In this document: one piece after another, positions 54,762-64,000 of the stretch
Layout: each line of letters begins with the position of its first letter
Position numbering within the stretch: position 1 is the first letter of the stretch
Origin: Acanthamoeba castellanii str. Neff
Lineage: Eukaryota; Discosea; Longamoebia; Acanthamoebidae
Direction: 5' to 3'
NCBI RefSeq assembly: GCF_000313135.1
Contig: NW_004457313.1
Span: forward strand, 360,815-424,814
DNA: 64,000 nucleotides
The notes under the pieces: model-generated
Seen by the model: only the letters and a program-made list of their open reading frames with translations
Told to the model about the DNA's origin: nothing
Database searches by the model: none
Made by a program: the position numbers and the translations under genes

Positions 54762-54919
54762 TTCGCAATCAAAGCGCACACCGCAGCGATTTCTTTTGTC
54801 GATTAGGCAAGGTTAGTCGAAATTTCTTTACCCGTTTCCATTTTCTTCTATGTCGACAGAAAGACTTCGCGCCAAAATGCAGAACAGCAAAAAATCAAAA
54901 CAAACAACAGATCTAGAAG
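54762..54919. promoter_or_regulatory. Divergent promoter DPP4-like / WD40 with E2F-like site
   Basis: 158 bp between divergent ATGs. TTCGCGCCAAAA at 54866-54877 is the reverse complement of an E2F-type TTTTGGCGCGAA, 43 bp upstream of the WD40-protein start. Confidence 0.5.
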
Positions 54920-56797
54920 ATGAAGCGAACAAGGGAGGGCGAGCTGAAAGCCGACGGGGAGGCGGACTCGAAGGAGGCCGTGCAGCCGGAAAAGAAAAAG
55001 CTTAGGAAGGATCTCAAGCCCGCGGAGGTCCTTTCGCGCCTCATCCTGCGAAGAATCATCAAAGAAAATCACGCGTCGCCAATCAAGCAAATCGCCTTCA
55101 ATTTCACCAAGCTCGCCAATTCCAACCTTGTGGCTACTGTGGGAGGCAACCAGGTACCTGTAACACCTGCCTCATCTCACTGCATGCGCTATTTTGCTCA
55201 ACTCTGGCTCACATTGCTGATTTGTAGGCGAGCGTGTACGACAATGAACACGGCGTGGCCAAAAACGCTGGTCACCTCGATCTCATGATCAACTACGTCA
55301 ATCCGGGGAAGGTAGTAGTGCCTTTTCAGTATGCCGCGTGACTGCATGTGCGCTGACAACCGCAACGCACGTCGCTCCGGCACCACAGAAAGCAGAGCTA
55401 AACACATGCGCGTGGCTGGGCGACCTGGACCCTGACGATGAGGGTCAAGACACCGACACCTACCTGGCGGTCGGTAGCAACGACTCGCTCATCCACATCA
55501 TTAGCATTGCTCGCTGCCGAGTCATCTGCGTCCTGCAAGGTCCCTCCTTTCACGTGATCACCACCGAAGGCAATCACCGCAGTTCTACTGACTACTCGCG
55601 CTGCGCTGCCTACGCAGGGCACAAGGGCGCTGTGATCGATTTGGCCGTGCACCCGCAGCGATCGGGGTGCCTCCTGTCGGTGGGTGCGGACAACACGGTG
55701 CGTCTGTGGGACTGCCGCAATCCCTACGGCGAGCCGGAAAAGAGCTGCCTCGCCACCTTCGAGACCAGCGCCATCGTGGCGGTACCGCCTTCTTGCTCTG
55801 CCAACGCAAGTGCGCCGTTCGTTGCTCACCCAACGCACGCAACACAGACCTTCTCACCTGAGGGCACTCGTTTCGTGACCGGCGGTTCGGGCGGAGCGCT
55901 GCGGGAGTGGGCCATTCCCGGCGAGTACCTCGATGACGAGGAGGAGAAGGTCCACACAGAGCATTCTACAAATGCAGTGTACGCGTCCTCGCGCTTACGC
56001 GTTTTCCTTCTCTTGCCCAACAGACGATCGGGAGAACGATCACCGAGTGCAAGCTGCTGCCCAAGAAGCATCGAGTGGACGTGGGTACGTCGCGACCACC
56101 ACAGCCCACTGCGGGCGCAGAGCGCCAACTCACGACAATCGTTGGACCACAACGAACGTCGAACAGATTGCGTGCGCGCTGTGGGTGGGCACTACGTTTC
56201 GAAGGACATCGAGGGCAAAATTGTGGTCTGGCAGGCAATGGACAGCGAGGTACAGTTCTTCTTGTGATCACGTGATGACGCGATTCTTCTTCTTGCTCAC
56301 GCCACTTACGACGCAATGACTGCTCTCTCTCTCTCTCTGCGCAGATTGTGCGCACCATCCGTGTGCCTGACTGCAGGCTGAACTCGCGAAGTCGGTTCGA
56401 CGTCAGTGAGGATGGCGAGTTCCTGTGCGCGGGCAACAGCGCCGGAGCGGTGTTCATCTACGACCTGCACGAGGGCACGCTCATCTCCAAGCTCCAGTCG
56501 GGCCGCAGCAAGCACCCGGCACACGGCTGCGTCTTCTCCCGCCACTGCCAGTTGCGTGCCGCCTCTCGTCTTCCCGGCCTCTTCGAGTGCTGAGTGTCGT
56601 GTGCGTGTGTGTGGTGTCGTGTGGCCGACAGGCATGTGGCGCTGGTGTGTGCGGAGCCGTTCATCTATCGCTGGTCTATGCCCGACGAGACGGAGGAGAC
56701 GATCGCTGCCGCGGCCAAGGAGGAGGAGGAGAAGGCTGATGAAGATGCGAAGGACGAGAGTGCGGCGGAGAAGGAGAACGGTGAAGAGGACGCGTAA
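54920..56797 (+). CDS. WD40 protein of the EED/LRWD1 type
   Basis: Nuclear beta-propeller protein. After a Lys-rich start (MKRTREGELK...EKKKLRKDLK), it has ASPIKQIAFNFTKLANSNLV then ATVGGN, NTCAWLGD, YLAVGSNDSLIHIISI, GHKGAVIDLAVHP, CLLSVGADNTVRLWDC, then VDCVRAVGGHYVSKDIEGKI, FDVSEDGEFLCAGNSAG and PFIYRWSMP. The DCVRxxGxxxxSKxxEGKIVxW block resembles EED of Polycomb repressive complex 2, while the NTCAW/VGSNDSLI and GHKGAVIDL parts also suit LRWD1/ORCA, the origin-recognition associated protein. I cannot separate these by eye. The C-terminal tail is Lys/Glu-rich (ends ENGEEDA). About nine exons. An E2F-like site precedes it. Confidence 0.75.
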
Positions 56798-56969
56798 GAG
56801 GAGAGAGACGTAACAACAGATGCCCTCGTACATTTATTCGCCCTGCTCTGATAAATACACAGAATGTGATATCATCCTGACTCTCGCGCCACCCCCAGAT
56901 AGAAACAGAGCGAGATGAGAGGGAAAGGATGTGCATTTTGAGGATTTACCCCGAATCGAATGGAGAAGT
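56798..56969. other. Convergent 3' spacer
   Basis: 172 bp between two converging genes. It includes an AT-rich CTGATAAATACACAG stretch. No gene. Confidence 0.4.
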
Positions 56970-57502
56970 TTAGTGGTCGCTGGCCACCTGCTCAAGGATC
57001 TTCTCAAAATCGATGTTTCCGCTCTCGAAGTCAGCCGCGAAGTCGGTGTGGGCCTCCTTGGGCTCAGGGGGGTTCTCTGTTAATGCGAAAGAGCAGGGGC
57101 TCAATTAATTGAACGCCCACGATATGGGTAACTGCGTAGTTTATTGGGGGGGGGGGTGACGTACTGAGAAGCTCAACCTCGTGCTCGAGATCGTGGTTCT
57201 TCTTCTTAAGAGTATCAATTTCGCTCTTGAGGTTGGAGAAGTAGGCATTACGCTTCACCTGCACGCTCTGCGAGGTCCAGACGAACGCGACAGTGAAGGC
57301 CGCGGCCGCGCCGAACTACGCCCACATCAAGGAAATATTAGTGCGCTCAACATGGGCAATTAATGGCATGAATTGGGCTAATGGACAATGAGCCGGATCA
57401 TTCCATTCCATTCATCCACAGAGAATAATGTCCGGGGGCGGGGTGGCATACGCTCTGGAGGGAGTTGCGGCAGCCGCAGGGAACCTGAAGGGGAGTGGCC
57501 AT
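56970..57502 (-). CDS. Small membrane-anchored coiled-coil protein, unknown
   Basis: About 100 residues in three exons, too short to be obvious from ORF length. ATG at 57502: MATPLQVPCGCRNSLQS; an intron; then FGAAAAFTVAFVWTSQS (a hydrophobic segment, likely one membrane span), followed by a coiled coil (AYFSNLKSEIDTLKKKNHDL then EHEVELL). After another intron comes NPPEPKEAHTDFAADFESGN and a C-terminus ending FEKILEQVASDH. The splice joins (S|F at about 57316) are in phase. This anchor-plus-coil layout resembles small mitochondrial or ER subunits, but I recognise no family. Codon use matches its neighbours. Confidence 0.65.
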
Positions 57503-57809
57503 TGTACGAAAGATGGAAAAGGTACTACCGTTATCGAATCCAGACGCCTCTGATCACGAAATCCTGCGCTTCGTTGTCCAGCACCTGCTCTGTTGCCGTC
57601 CCAAATTATGTCTGCACTCGGATCGCCACCTTAAAATTTCGATATTTTAATATATATTTATTATTTGTAATAATGCTGCGATTATCTGGGCTAAATTCCT
57701 TGTGAATTATGGGAACACGAGCGATACCTCTGGTCGGGGCAGTTCGCACAGCAGGTCAGATCGAAAGATAATCAGGAGAGAGGCAAAGGCATCCATCAAA
57801 GCAAACAAC
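57503..57809. promoter_or_regulatory. Divergent promoter small protein / SCPx
   Basis: 307 bp between divergent starts, with an AT-rich block (57625-57675: AATATATATTTATTA) in the middle. No specific site identified. Confidence 0.35.
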
Positions 57810-60562
57810 ATGGGTCGCAGAGTGTTTGTGGTCGGTGTGGGCATGATCAAGTTCGAGAAGCCCGGCAAGCGTGACTGGGACTACCCCAAGATGGGTGCCG
57901 TGGCCGGCAAGAAGGCCCTCTGGGACGCCGGCATTCGCTACGACGAAATCGATCAGGCGGTAACGCATCCTCCCCATTTTCCTCAATCATCTTCATTTTA
58001 CATCTTTTTGTAATTCGTTCTGTTTGGAAATCTGCTTCGGATTCATTCATTCATTAATGGATCCTCTATGCACGTTTGCACAGGTTGTGGGCTATGTGTA
58101 TGGTGACAGCACCTGCGGCCAGCGCGCGCTCTACGAGATTGGGGTGACGGGCATCCCCGTGTACAACGTTAACAACAACTGCTCCACGGGCAGCTCCGCG
58201 CTCTTCATCGCCAAGCAGCTCATCGAGGGCGGCATCAGCGAGTGCGCGCTCGCCCTGGGCTTCGAGAAGATGGAGCGTGGCTCCCTCGCCTCCAAGTTCA
58301 CCGACCGCACCAACCCCATGGACAAGCACATGGGCGGTACACACCCGCACCACCGCACACGACACACACGACACACACGACACACACGACACACACGACA
58401 CACACGACACACACGACACACACGACACACACCGACACACACCGACACACACCGACACACGCATGCACACTGGTTACTTACAACTCTTGCGTTCCGTTCT
58501 ACACAGTGATCGCCGAGGCGCGCGGAGTGACGAACGCGCCGTTTGCTCCGCAGATGTTCGGCAACGCCGGCGTGGAGCACATGGAGAAGTACGGCACCAA
58601 GCCCGAACACTTTGCCCAGGTCGCCTGGAAGAACCACAAGGTTGGCCCGAATCCCCCCTGTGTGATGGTTACATAGAATGAATGGAATGTAGCCATCTAC
58701 TAGCTCTGACCACACAACACACACACGACACACACCGCACACACGACACACACGACACACACACACACACACACACGCACACACGCGCACACACACACGC
58801 CACACAGCACTCTGTCAACAATCCCTACTCGCAGTTCCGGGACGAGTACTCGATGGAGGACATCCTCAAGTCGCGCAAGGTGTTCGGCCCCTTGACCATG
58901 CTCCAGGTAAAAGCACACACGCCTCTCCGGCTTGGTCAAGGTTGAAGTCTGCAGTGTTCCGGGCTGACGGCAGGTCTTGCTTGCCCTCACTTCCTCGTCG
59001 CGGCGGCGGTGGCTGGTGGCGGTGGTGGTGCGCAGTGCTGCCCGACTTCCGATGGTGCCGCTGCGGCCGTCCTCTGCAGCGAAGAGTTCGTCAAGAAGCA
59101 CAACCTCCAGCACCAGGCACGTGTGTGGTCGTGTGTGTGTGTGTGTGTGTGTGGTCGTGTGGTGTTTCCTGGAACGACGCCTAACGCGCGTGTGGGCGTG
59201 ACCGCGCAGGCGGTGGAGATCTTGGCGTCCGCGATGGCCACCGACTTCCCCTCCACGTTCGAGGAGAAGTCCTGCATCAAGGCCGTGGGCGCCGACATGA
59301 CCAAGAACGCCACGGCCAAGATCTTCCAGCAGACCGGCCTCAGCCCGCAGGACGTGCAGGTGGTCGAGCTCCACGACTGCTTCTCCTGCAACGAAGTACT
59401 TCCTCCTCCTTCTCCTTCTCTTTCTCAAGCTCTCTCCCCCCACCTCGCATCGCAACCAACGTTTGTGTGTGTGTGTGTGTGTGCGCGTGTGTTGTGTGCG
59501 TGTGCGTGTGTGTGTGTGTGTGGTTCAACGCGCACAGTTTATTACTTACGAGGCGCTGGGTCTTGCTCGCGAGGGCGAGGCGTCCAAGCTGGTCGACGCC
59601 GCCGACAACACCTACGGTACTACCCGTCTCCCTCGCCAAAGCGCCTTGTGTGGAGTTGGGCTGTTGCGCGTCTGACAAAGAAAGCGGTGGCGCAGGCGGT
59701 AAGTGGGTGGTGAACCCGTCGGGCGGTTTGATCTCGAAGGGACACCCGCTGGGCGCCACGGGCCTCGCCCAGTGCGCCGAGCTCTGTTGGCAGCTGCGCG
59801 GCATGTGCGGCAAGCGCCAGGTGCCCAACGCCAAGGTCGCCCTCCAGCACAACCTCGGCCTCGGTTCGCCCTCATTCCTTCGCTCTTCGTTCTTTGTTCT
59901 TCGGTTTTCGTTCTTTCGGCGCCATGCCAGCGCATGCTGACGTCAGCACACATTTTTTTGAAGGTGGTGCTGTGGTGGTGTCGCTCTATCGCCACGGGTT
60001 CCCCGAGGCCTTGCGCCCCTACCCGGCCGACCGCTTCAACCCGGCCATCGACAGCCGCACCGACGTGGTGCCCGGCGAGGCCGAACCCGCGCCCGCCGCA
60101 CCTGCGCCCGCCGCCAGCGCCGGCGGCGTCTCGGCCGAGGCCGTCTTCGGTGAAATCGCCAAGCGGGTCGAGGCCGACCCGTCGCTCGTGCAGAAGGTGA
60201 ACGCCGTGTACCAGTTCGTGGTGACGTCGGGCAGCGACAAGAAGGCCTGGACGGTGGACCTCAAGTCCGGCCCCAAGGGCAAGGTCACCGCCGGCGCCGC
60301 GGCCGCGGCCGACTGCACCCTCACCCTGGCCGAGAAGGACTTTGTCGATCTCGTCCAGGGCAAGCTCGACGCCCAGGGCGCCTTCCTCAAGGGCCTCCTC
60401 AAGGTACTAGTCGTTGCTTACTTACTTTTCTGGTCACCAGATTTGTAACGAGCAGAGCTGACGTGTCTCCTCGCTCGATTTGTTCGACAGATCTCGGGCA
60501 ACATGGGCGCGGCGATGAAGCTCAGCCACCTCTTCGGCGGCAACAAGAAGGCGGCGCTCTAA
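57810..60562 (+). CDS. SCPx: 3-ketoacyl-CoA thiolase fused to SCP2 domain
   Basis: Peroxisomal thiolase with sterol-carrier domain, acting on branched-chain acyl-Co[20 protein letters not shown] starts the thiolase (ATG 57810); [20 protein letters not shown] carries the active-site Cys (about 58180), [12 protein letters not shown] and [14 protein letters not shown] (catalytic His) follow, then [18 protein letters not shown]. The SCP2 domain begins near [18 protein letters not shown] and continues through [31 protein letters not shown], ending KKAAL. Fusion order equals that of animal SCPx (established), including an Ala/Pro linker. About ten exons; two introns have very strong CACACGACAC repeats. 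The final AAL is not a standard PTS1 (SKL/AKL). Confidence 0.92.
58357..58463. repeat. CACACGACAC array in SCPx intron
   Basis: About nine copies of the 9-bp unit ACACGACAC, turning into ACACCGACAC units, between the exons ending KHMG and starting VIAEARGVT. Confidence 0.9.
58717..58807. repeat. CA/CGACAC repeat in SCPx intron
   Basis: ACACACGACACACACCGC units followed by a pure CA tract, upstream of the exon beginning [10 protein letters not shown]. Confidence 0.88.
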
Positions 60563-60674
60563 GACCAAGTCATCAACTCGCAATAATGAACAGACCTATT
60601 TTTTTGTGGTGGCCGCTGACACGCTTACGCCTATCGGGGCAAAAGAAGAAAGTAATACTTGGAAAGGCATGGAT

Positions 60675-62787
60675 TCAAGGGTGGAGGGTGAAGGACAGGA
60701 TTCGCACTGAGTGGTCGCTCGCACCGACGGCCAGGTCGAACGTGGCCTGCTCCCTTGCCGCATCGGCGGTGGGCTTTCGCCAGCTGAGCCGCTTGACCGT
60801 ATCCACGGGGCACAAGCTGTGCGCCAAGGTTGGTTACGTTGGTGAGTGACGACACCCGCAATGTGAAAGGTGAAGGATGGTGGTACGAGGGAGGGACGGA
60901 GATGAGCGAAGTCCACCGCAGGCCCTTGGTGTCGGCCTGGTGGGAGCCCACCCACAGAGAGATGAGGCCGTTCTCGAGGCCCACGGCGAGCAGATACCGC
61001 CACGTCCTGGTGGTGCCCCCGGCCGTGAGACATCATCGTCGCGTGTGCTTCAGAACACGCACACGCACACACCACTCGCACATACGCACACCAGAGCATG
61101 CGTACCCCTCGCCTGCTATGGGGAAGAAGGCCACGGCGTTGACGCCTGTCTTGAACAGCAGACTGGAATCGAGGGACCACGAGGGCACCTGCTGGCCGTC
61201 CTTCTCGCTCGTTCCCTTTCTCCACACCTTCACCTGTTGCGGTCCACACACACACACACACACACGACACACACACACACACACACACACGCACAACAGA
61301 CACGCGCAACACAGTATTTCGCACGTTATGAGAACCGTGGGGCGGAGCGGGGAAAGAGAGAAGAGAGCACGCGAACCTTCTTGTCTCGGGAGCCGGTGGC
61401 GAGATAGGCGTCGTCGTGGGACCAGCTGCACGACCAAATGATGCGATCGTGTGCCTTGATCTTGGCCACCAGTTTGTATTCCTCTGTACGAAGGTCACGT
61501 GATGACAAACAAACACAACACGCGCGCGTCGCACACAACACACGACACACGGAACACGCACGCGTCGTTGAGAACTGCGTGATGGGGGGAGGGAGCTGGT
61601 GGTGTGGTCGGCGGAACGGACCGGCGCTGGTGGAGAAAATGGAGAGGCAGCGGTCTCGCGAGGCCGAGCAGAGGAAGGCGTCGTCGTGCGAGTACTCGAG
61701 CTGGGTCACGGTCAGCGTGTGCGAGTAGACCTGGTGGCTCTTCTTCCACGGGTCCGTCTCCCACACGATGACTCCGCACTGCTCCGGCTTCGATCCCTGA
61801 TTGACCAGACAAACCACCACCGTGTGCGGTCGATTAGTAACAGACGCACACGACACACACACACGACACACACGACACACACACGACACACACAAACGAG
61901 CACACACCTTGCATGCGGAGGCGATGTGCTTGCCCGAGCGGCTGGAGGCGAGGCAGACGAGGTTGTCGCCGTGGCCGTAGAGCTTGTAGATCTCGGGCCA
62001 GAGCGTGGACTGCATGAGGTGCTCCTCGAAAGGCGGCACGCCCAGCACGACGGGCTCGGCCACCGCCTCCTCCCTGAACTTCATCCCGTCGGCCGCCTCC
62101 GCCGGTCGCTCCTCACCCTCTGTCCATTCGACGGCCAATCTGAGATCGTGTGCGGTGTGTGCGTGTGTGTCGTGTGTGTGTCGTGTGTGTGTCGTGTGTG
62201 TGTGGTACCAAACACGGGCTTGTTGGAGAGGCCAAGCGGGGGGACGTTGGCGCCCAACGGTCTGGACTCGGCCAGCTCCGGCTCCGCTGCGACGCCGGTG
62301 ATGGCGGCCAGGGTGGCGACGAAGGTGCGCGGGGCGTCGAACACGCGGATGACCTTCTCGTCGGCCCCCGAGACGAAGCGGTGGCTGGCCCCGTTCACGA
62401 ATGCCAGGCAGCTCATATCGTAGCCGTGGATCTGCGGTCGCGCCACCTCATGCCACGTCATCGTGGCCTCCCCCTCTTTTGCACGCGCACGTGTAACTGT
62501 AAGTGTCGTGTGTCGTGTGTCGTGTGTCNNNNNNNNNNNNNNNNNNNNNGCGGGTGGTCTGGTCCTTGCTCACGGAGACGACGTAGCGCTGCGAGGGATC
62601 CCACGACACGTCCTCCACCGAACCGAAGTGGCCCGACACCGTGACGCAGGGCTCCCACGCCTCGAGCTCCAGATCCTCCACTCCCTCACCTGCAACCCAA
62701 TACCTCAGCACACACACACGACACACGACACACGACACACACACACACGACACACACGACACACAACGCACGCACGTGCACATGCAC

Positions 62788-62824
<37 letters not shown>

Positions 62825-64000
62825 CCTACCTTGCAATACTTTAGTGACCTGACGCTTCCAGAGGTGGAAGGCGCCGTTGTAGCCGTGCGCCAGGATGTAG
62901 AGGCCCTCGGGTCCGAACAGTCCGCCGAAGAATCCGAGCGCGTTGCCGCCCAGCTCGCCCACGCGCACGTCGTTGAGCCACACGCCGGTCTCCGGGTCGG
63001 GCCGCCAGATCGCCATCGAGCGGTCCATCGAGGCCGAGAGCAGCGCCATCGGCTGGTGCTCCACTCCTTCACCAGTTGGCGACATGTCAGCCAAAGCCAC
63101 CGCACACGAACACGATCGCACACACGACACACGACACACACACGACACACACGACCACCGCACACGGTGTACCCTGTTTCTCGATTGTGGGGTGCCAGCG
63201 CACGGAATAGACCCAGTCGTCGTGTCCGTAGAGGATGGACTCGAGCACGGCGATGAACATGCCGTCGCTGCCCAGCTTGAACCGCTTGCCCCGGCGCTGC
63301 TCGATGTCCTCCCGGCTCAGCCCGGCGCCCTCGTCGTCGGCCTCCGCCTCGTCCGGCGCGTCGTCGCCGCCGGCGGCGGCGAGAAGCGGCGCGACGGCCA
63401 CGCTCGACTCGCCGGCGTCGGAGCGCGCGATCTTCCACAGGCGGATGTAGTTGTCCTGCGCGGACGAGGCCAGGAACACGTCGCCGTTGTCCGCGCGCGT
63501 GAAGGCGAGCGACCGGATCCAGTCCTCGTGCCCGTGCAGCTCCAGCAGCCGATGAAACTGAAGCGACAACGTCGCGCGCAGTTGTCAGTACTGTGTGTCG
63601 TGTGCGTCGTGTACATTCTGTGCGTCGTGTGCGTCGTGTGCGGTGCTGACCTTTTGGCCGTCCAGCTTGCAGACGTAGAGGTGGATCATGAGATCGACGC
63701 CAGCGGCGGCCATCAAGACCACGTTCGTGCCGGGGATGTGAGTGAGCGCGACGCACTCCATCATCTTCGGCGCGTAGTCGAACGTCTGCAGGCACGTCCA
63801 TTCGCCCGCCGTCGGGCCGGAATCCCGCCGCCAGATCTTCATCGTGCGGTCGGCCGACGTCGACGCAAGCCACACCTGCGCACACGACGCACATGTGGCA
63901 TCGAGTGTGAGTCATCGTCACCTTGCGGTGCGTTCAGCTGCGGTTGTGGCTGTGGCTTACCTGGCCGTTGGGCGTGGTGAGTACAGCGACGTGGGTCACG
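60675..64000 (-). CDS. ELP2: Elongator complex subunit ELP2 (5' end outside window)
   Basis: WD40 scaffold of Elongator, which modifies wobble uridines of tRNA. Reading from the window edge: [90 protein letters not shown] then KDQTTR, the diagnostic [16 protein letters not shown] and [50 protein letters not shown] then [12 protein letters not shown], ending [10 protein letters not shown] (stop 60675). Two seven-bladed propellers are expected. More than fifteen exons, with CACACGACAC-type introns. A run of N at 62529-62549 removes a few codons at an exon end. The start codon is beyond 64000. Confidence 0.93.
62529..62549. other. Assembly gap (21 N)
   Basis: A run of 21 N inside ELP2 at the junction of an exon (VSKDQTTR) and a TGTGTCGTGTG-rich intron. 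Human ELP2 has LFAPW straight after DQTTR (established), so these few codons and the splice donor are probably hidden here. Confidence 0.95.
62707..62824. repeat. CACACGACAC / CA repeats in ELP2 intron
   Basis: An ACACACACGACACACGAC array and a pure CA tract of about 34 bp (62790-62822) in an ELP2 intron, between exons for KRQVTKVLQ and [12 protein letters not shown]. Confidence 0.88.

Noticed and set aside
58066..58805. Cys-Val-Ser and His-Thr repeat ORFs
   Set aside because: Products of intronic CGACACAC arrays in SCPx.
1..64000. Integrated virus, transposon or insertion sequence
   Set aside because: No transposase, integrase, reverse transcriptase, capsid or terminal inverted repeat was recognised in any frame.

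Overview
The window is eukaryotic nuclear DNA. It is GC-rich, with many short spliceosomal introns whose donors are often GTACxx or GTAAGx and whose acceptors end in AG. There are no polycistronic units, ribosome-binding sites or bacterial signals. Gene content (PrimPol, GINS, EF-hand two-pore channel, Nopp140, FAAH-like amidase, SCPx, Elongator, NlpC/P60 endopeptidase) and intron style point to a free-living amoebozoan, most likely Acanthamoeba or a close relative. That assignment is inference, because no database was searched. A 21-base run of N at 62529-62549 shows this is a draft assembly.

Layout, left to right. 147-4343 (minus): an LRRC40-type leucine-rich-repeat protein and a secreted NlpC/P60 peptidase. 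4896-12178 (plus): a two-pore cation channel with EF-hands, an orphan single-pass membrane protein, a GATA zinc-finger factor and a secretory-pathway glutaredoxin. 12378-15329 (minus): a FAAH-like amidase. 16218-17905 (plus): a divergent alpha-tubulin. 18055-25934: a replication-related cluster in which PSF3 (GINS) is divergent from an orphan gene, and PrimPol is divergent from a protein with a textbook PCNA-interacting (PIP) box. 26088-34535 (minus): an ArfGAP with a huge Lys/Glu tail, a small HYR membrane protein and an F-box/TPR protein. 34726-35928 (plus): an ELO fatty-acid elongase. 36057-47936 (minus): aldo/keto reductase, CDC123-like, Iwr1/SLC7A6OS, FCP1-type phosphatase, SLC35B3-type PAPS transporter and AATF/Bfr2. 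48181-49786 (plus): Nopp140/SRP40. 50520-54761 (minus): a DPP4-family peptidase. 54920-56797 (plus): an EED/LRWD1-like WD40 protein. 56970-57502 (minus): a small membrane/coiled-coil protein. 57810-60562 (plus): SCPx thiolase-SCP2. 60675 to the window end (minus): Elongator subunit ELP2, whose 5' end lies outside.

Genes are packed tightly, with about 100-900 bp between them, so many promoters are shared by divergent pairs. The most interesting recurring signal outside the genes is an E2F-like element (TTTGGCGGGAAA or TTTGGCGCC type). It occurs in the divergent promoters of PSF3/orphan, PrimPol/PIP-box protein, DPP4/WD40 and amidase/tubulin, and upstream of the LRR gene, which suggests an S-phase regulon that includes two uncharacterised proteins. 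Introns throughout carry simple repeats of a CACACGACACG type. At two places (the DPP4-like gene and ELP2) these coincide with apparent loss of coding sequence. The 3' half of the SLC35B3-like gene differs sharply in base composition from its 5' half.

Gene coordinates below run from start codon to stop codon and include introns. Splice sites were placed by eye and are approximate.
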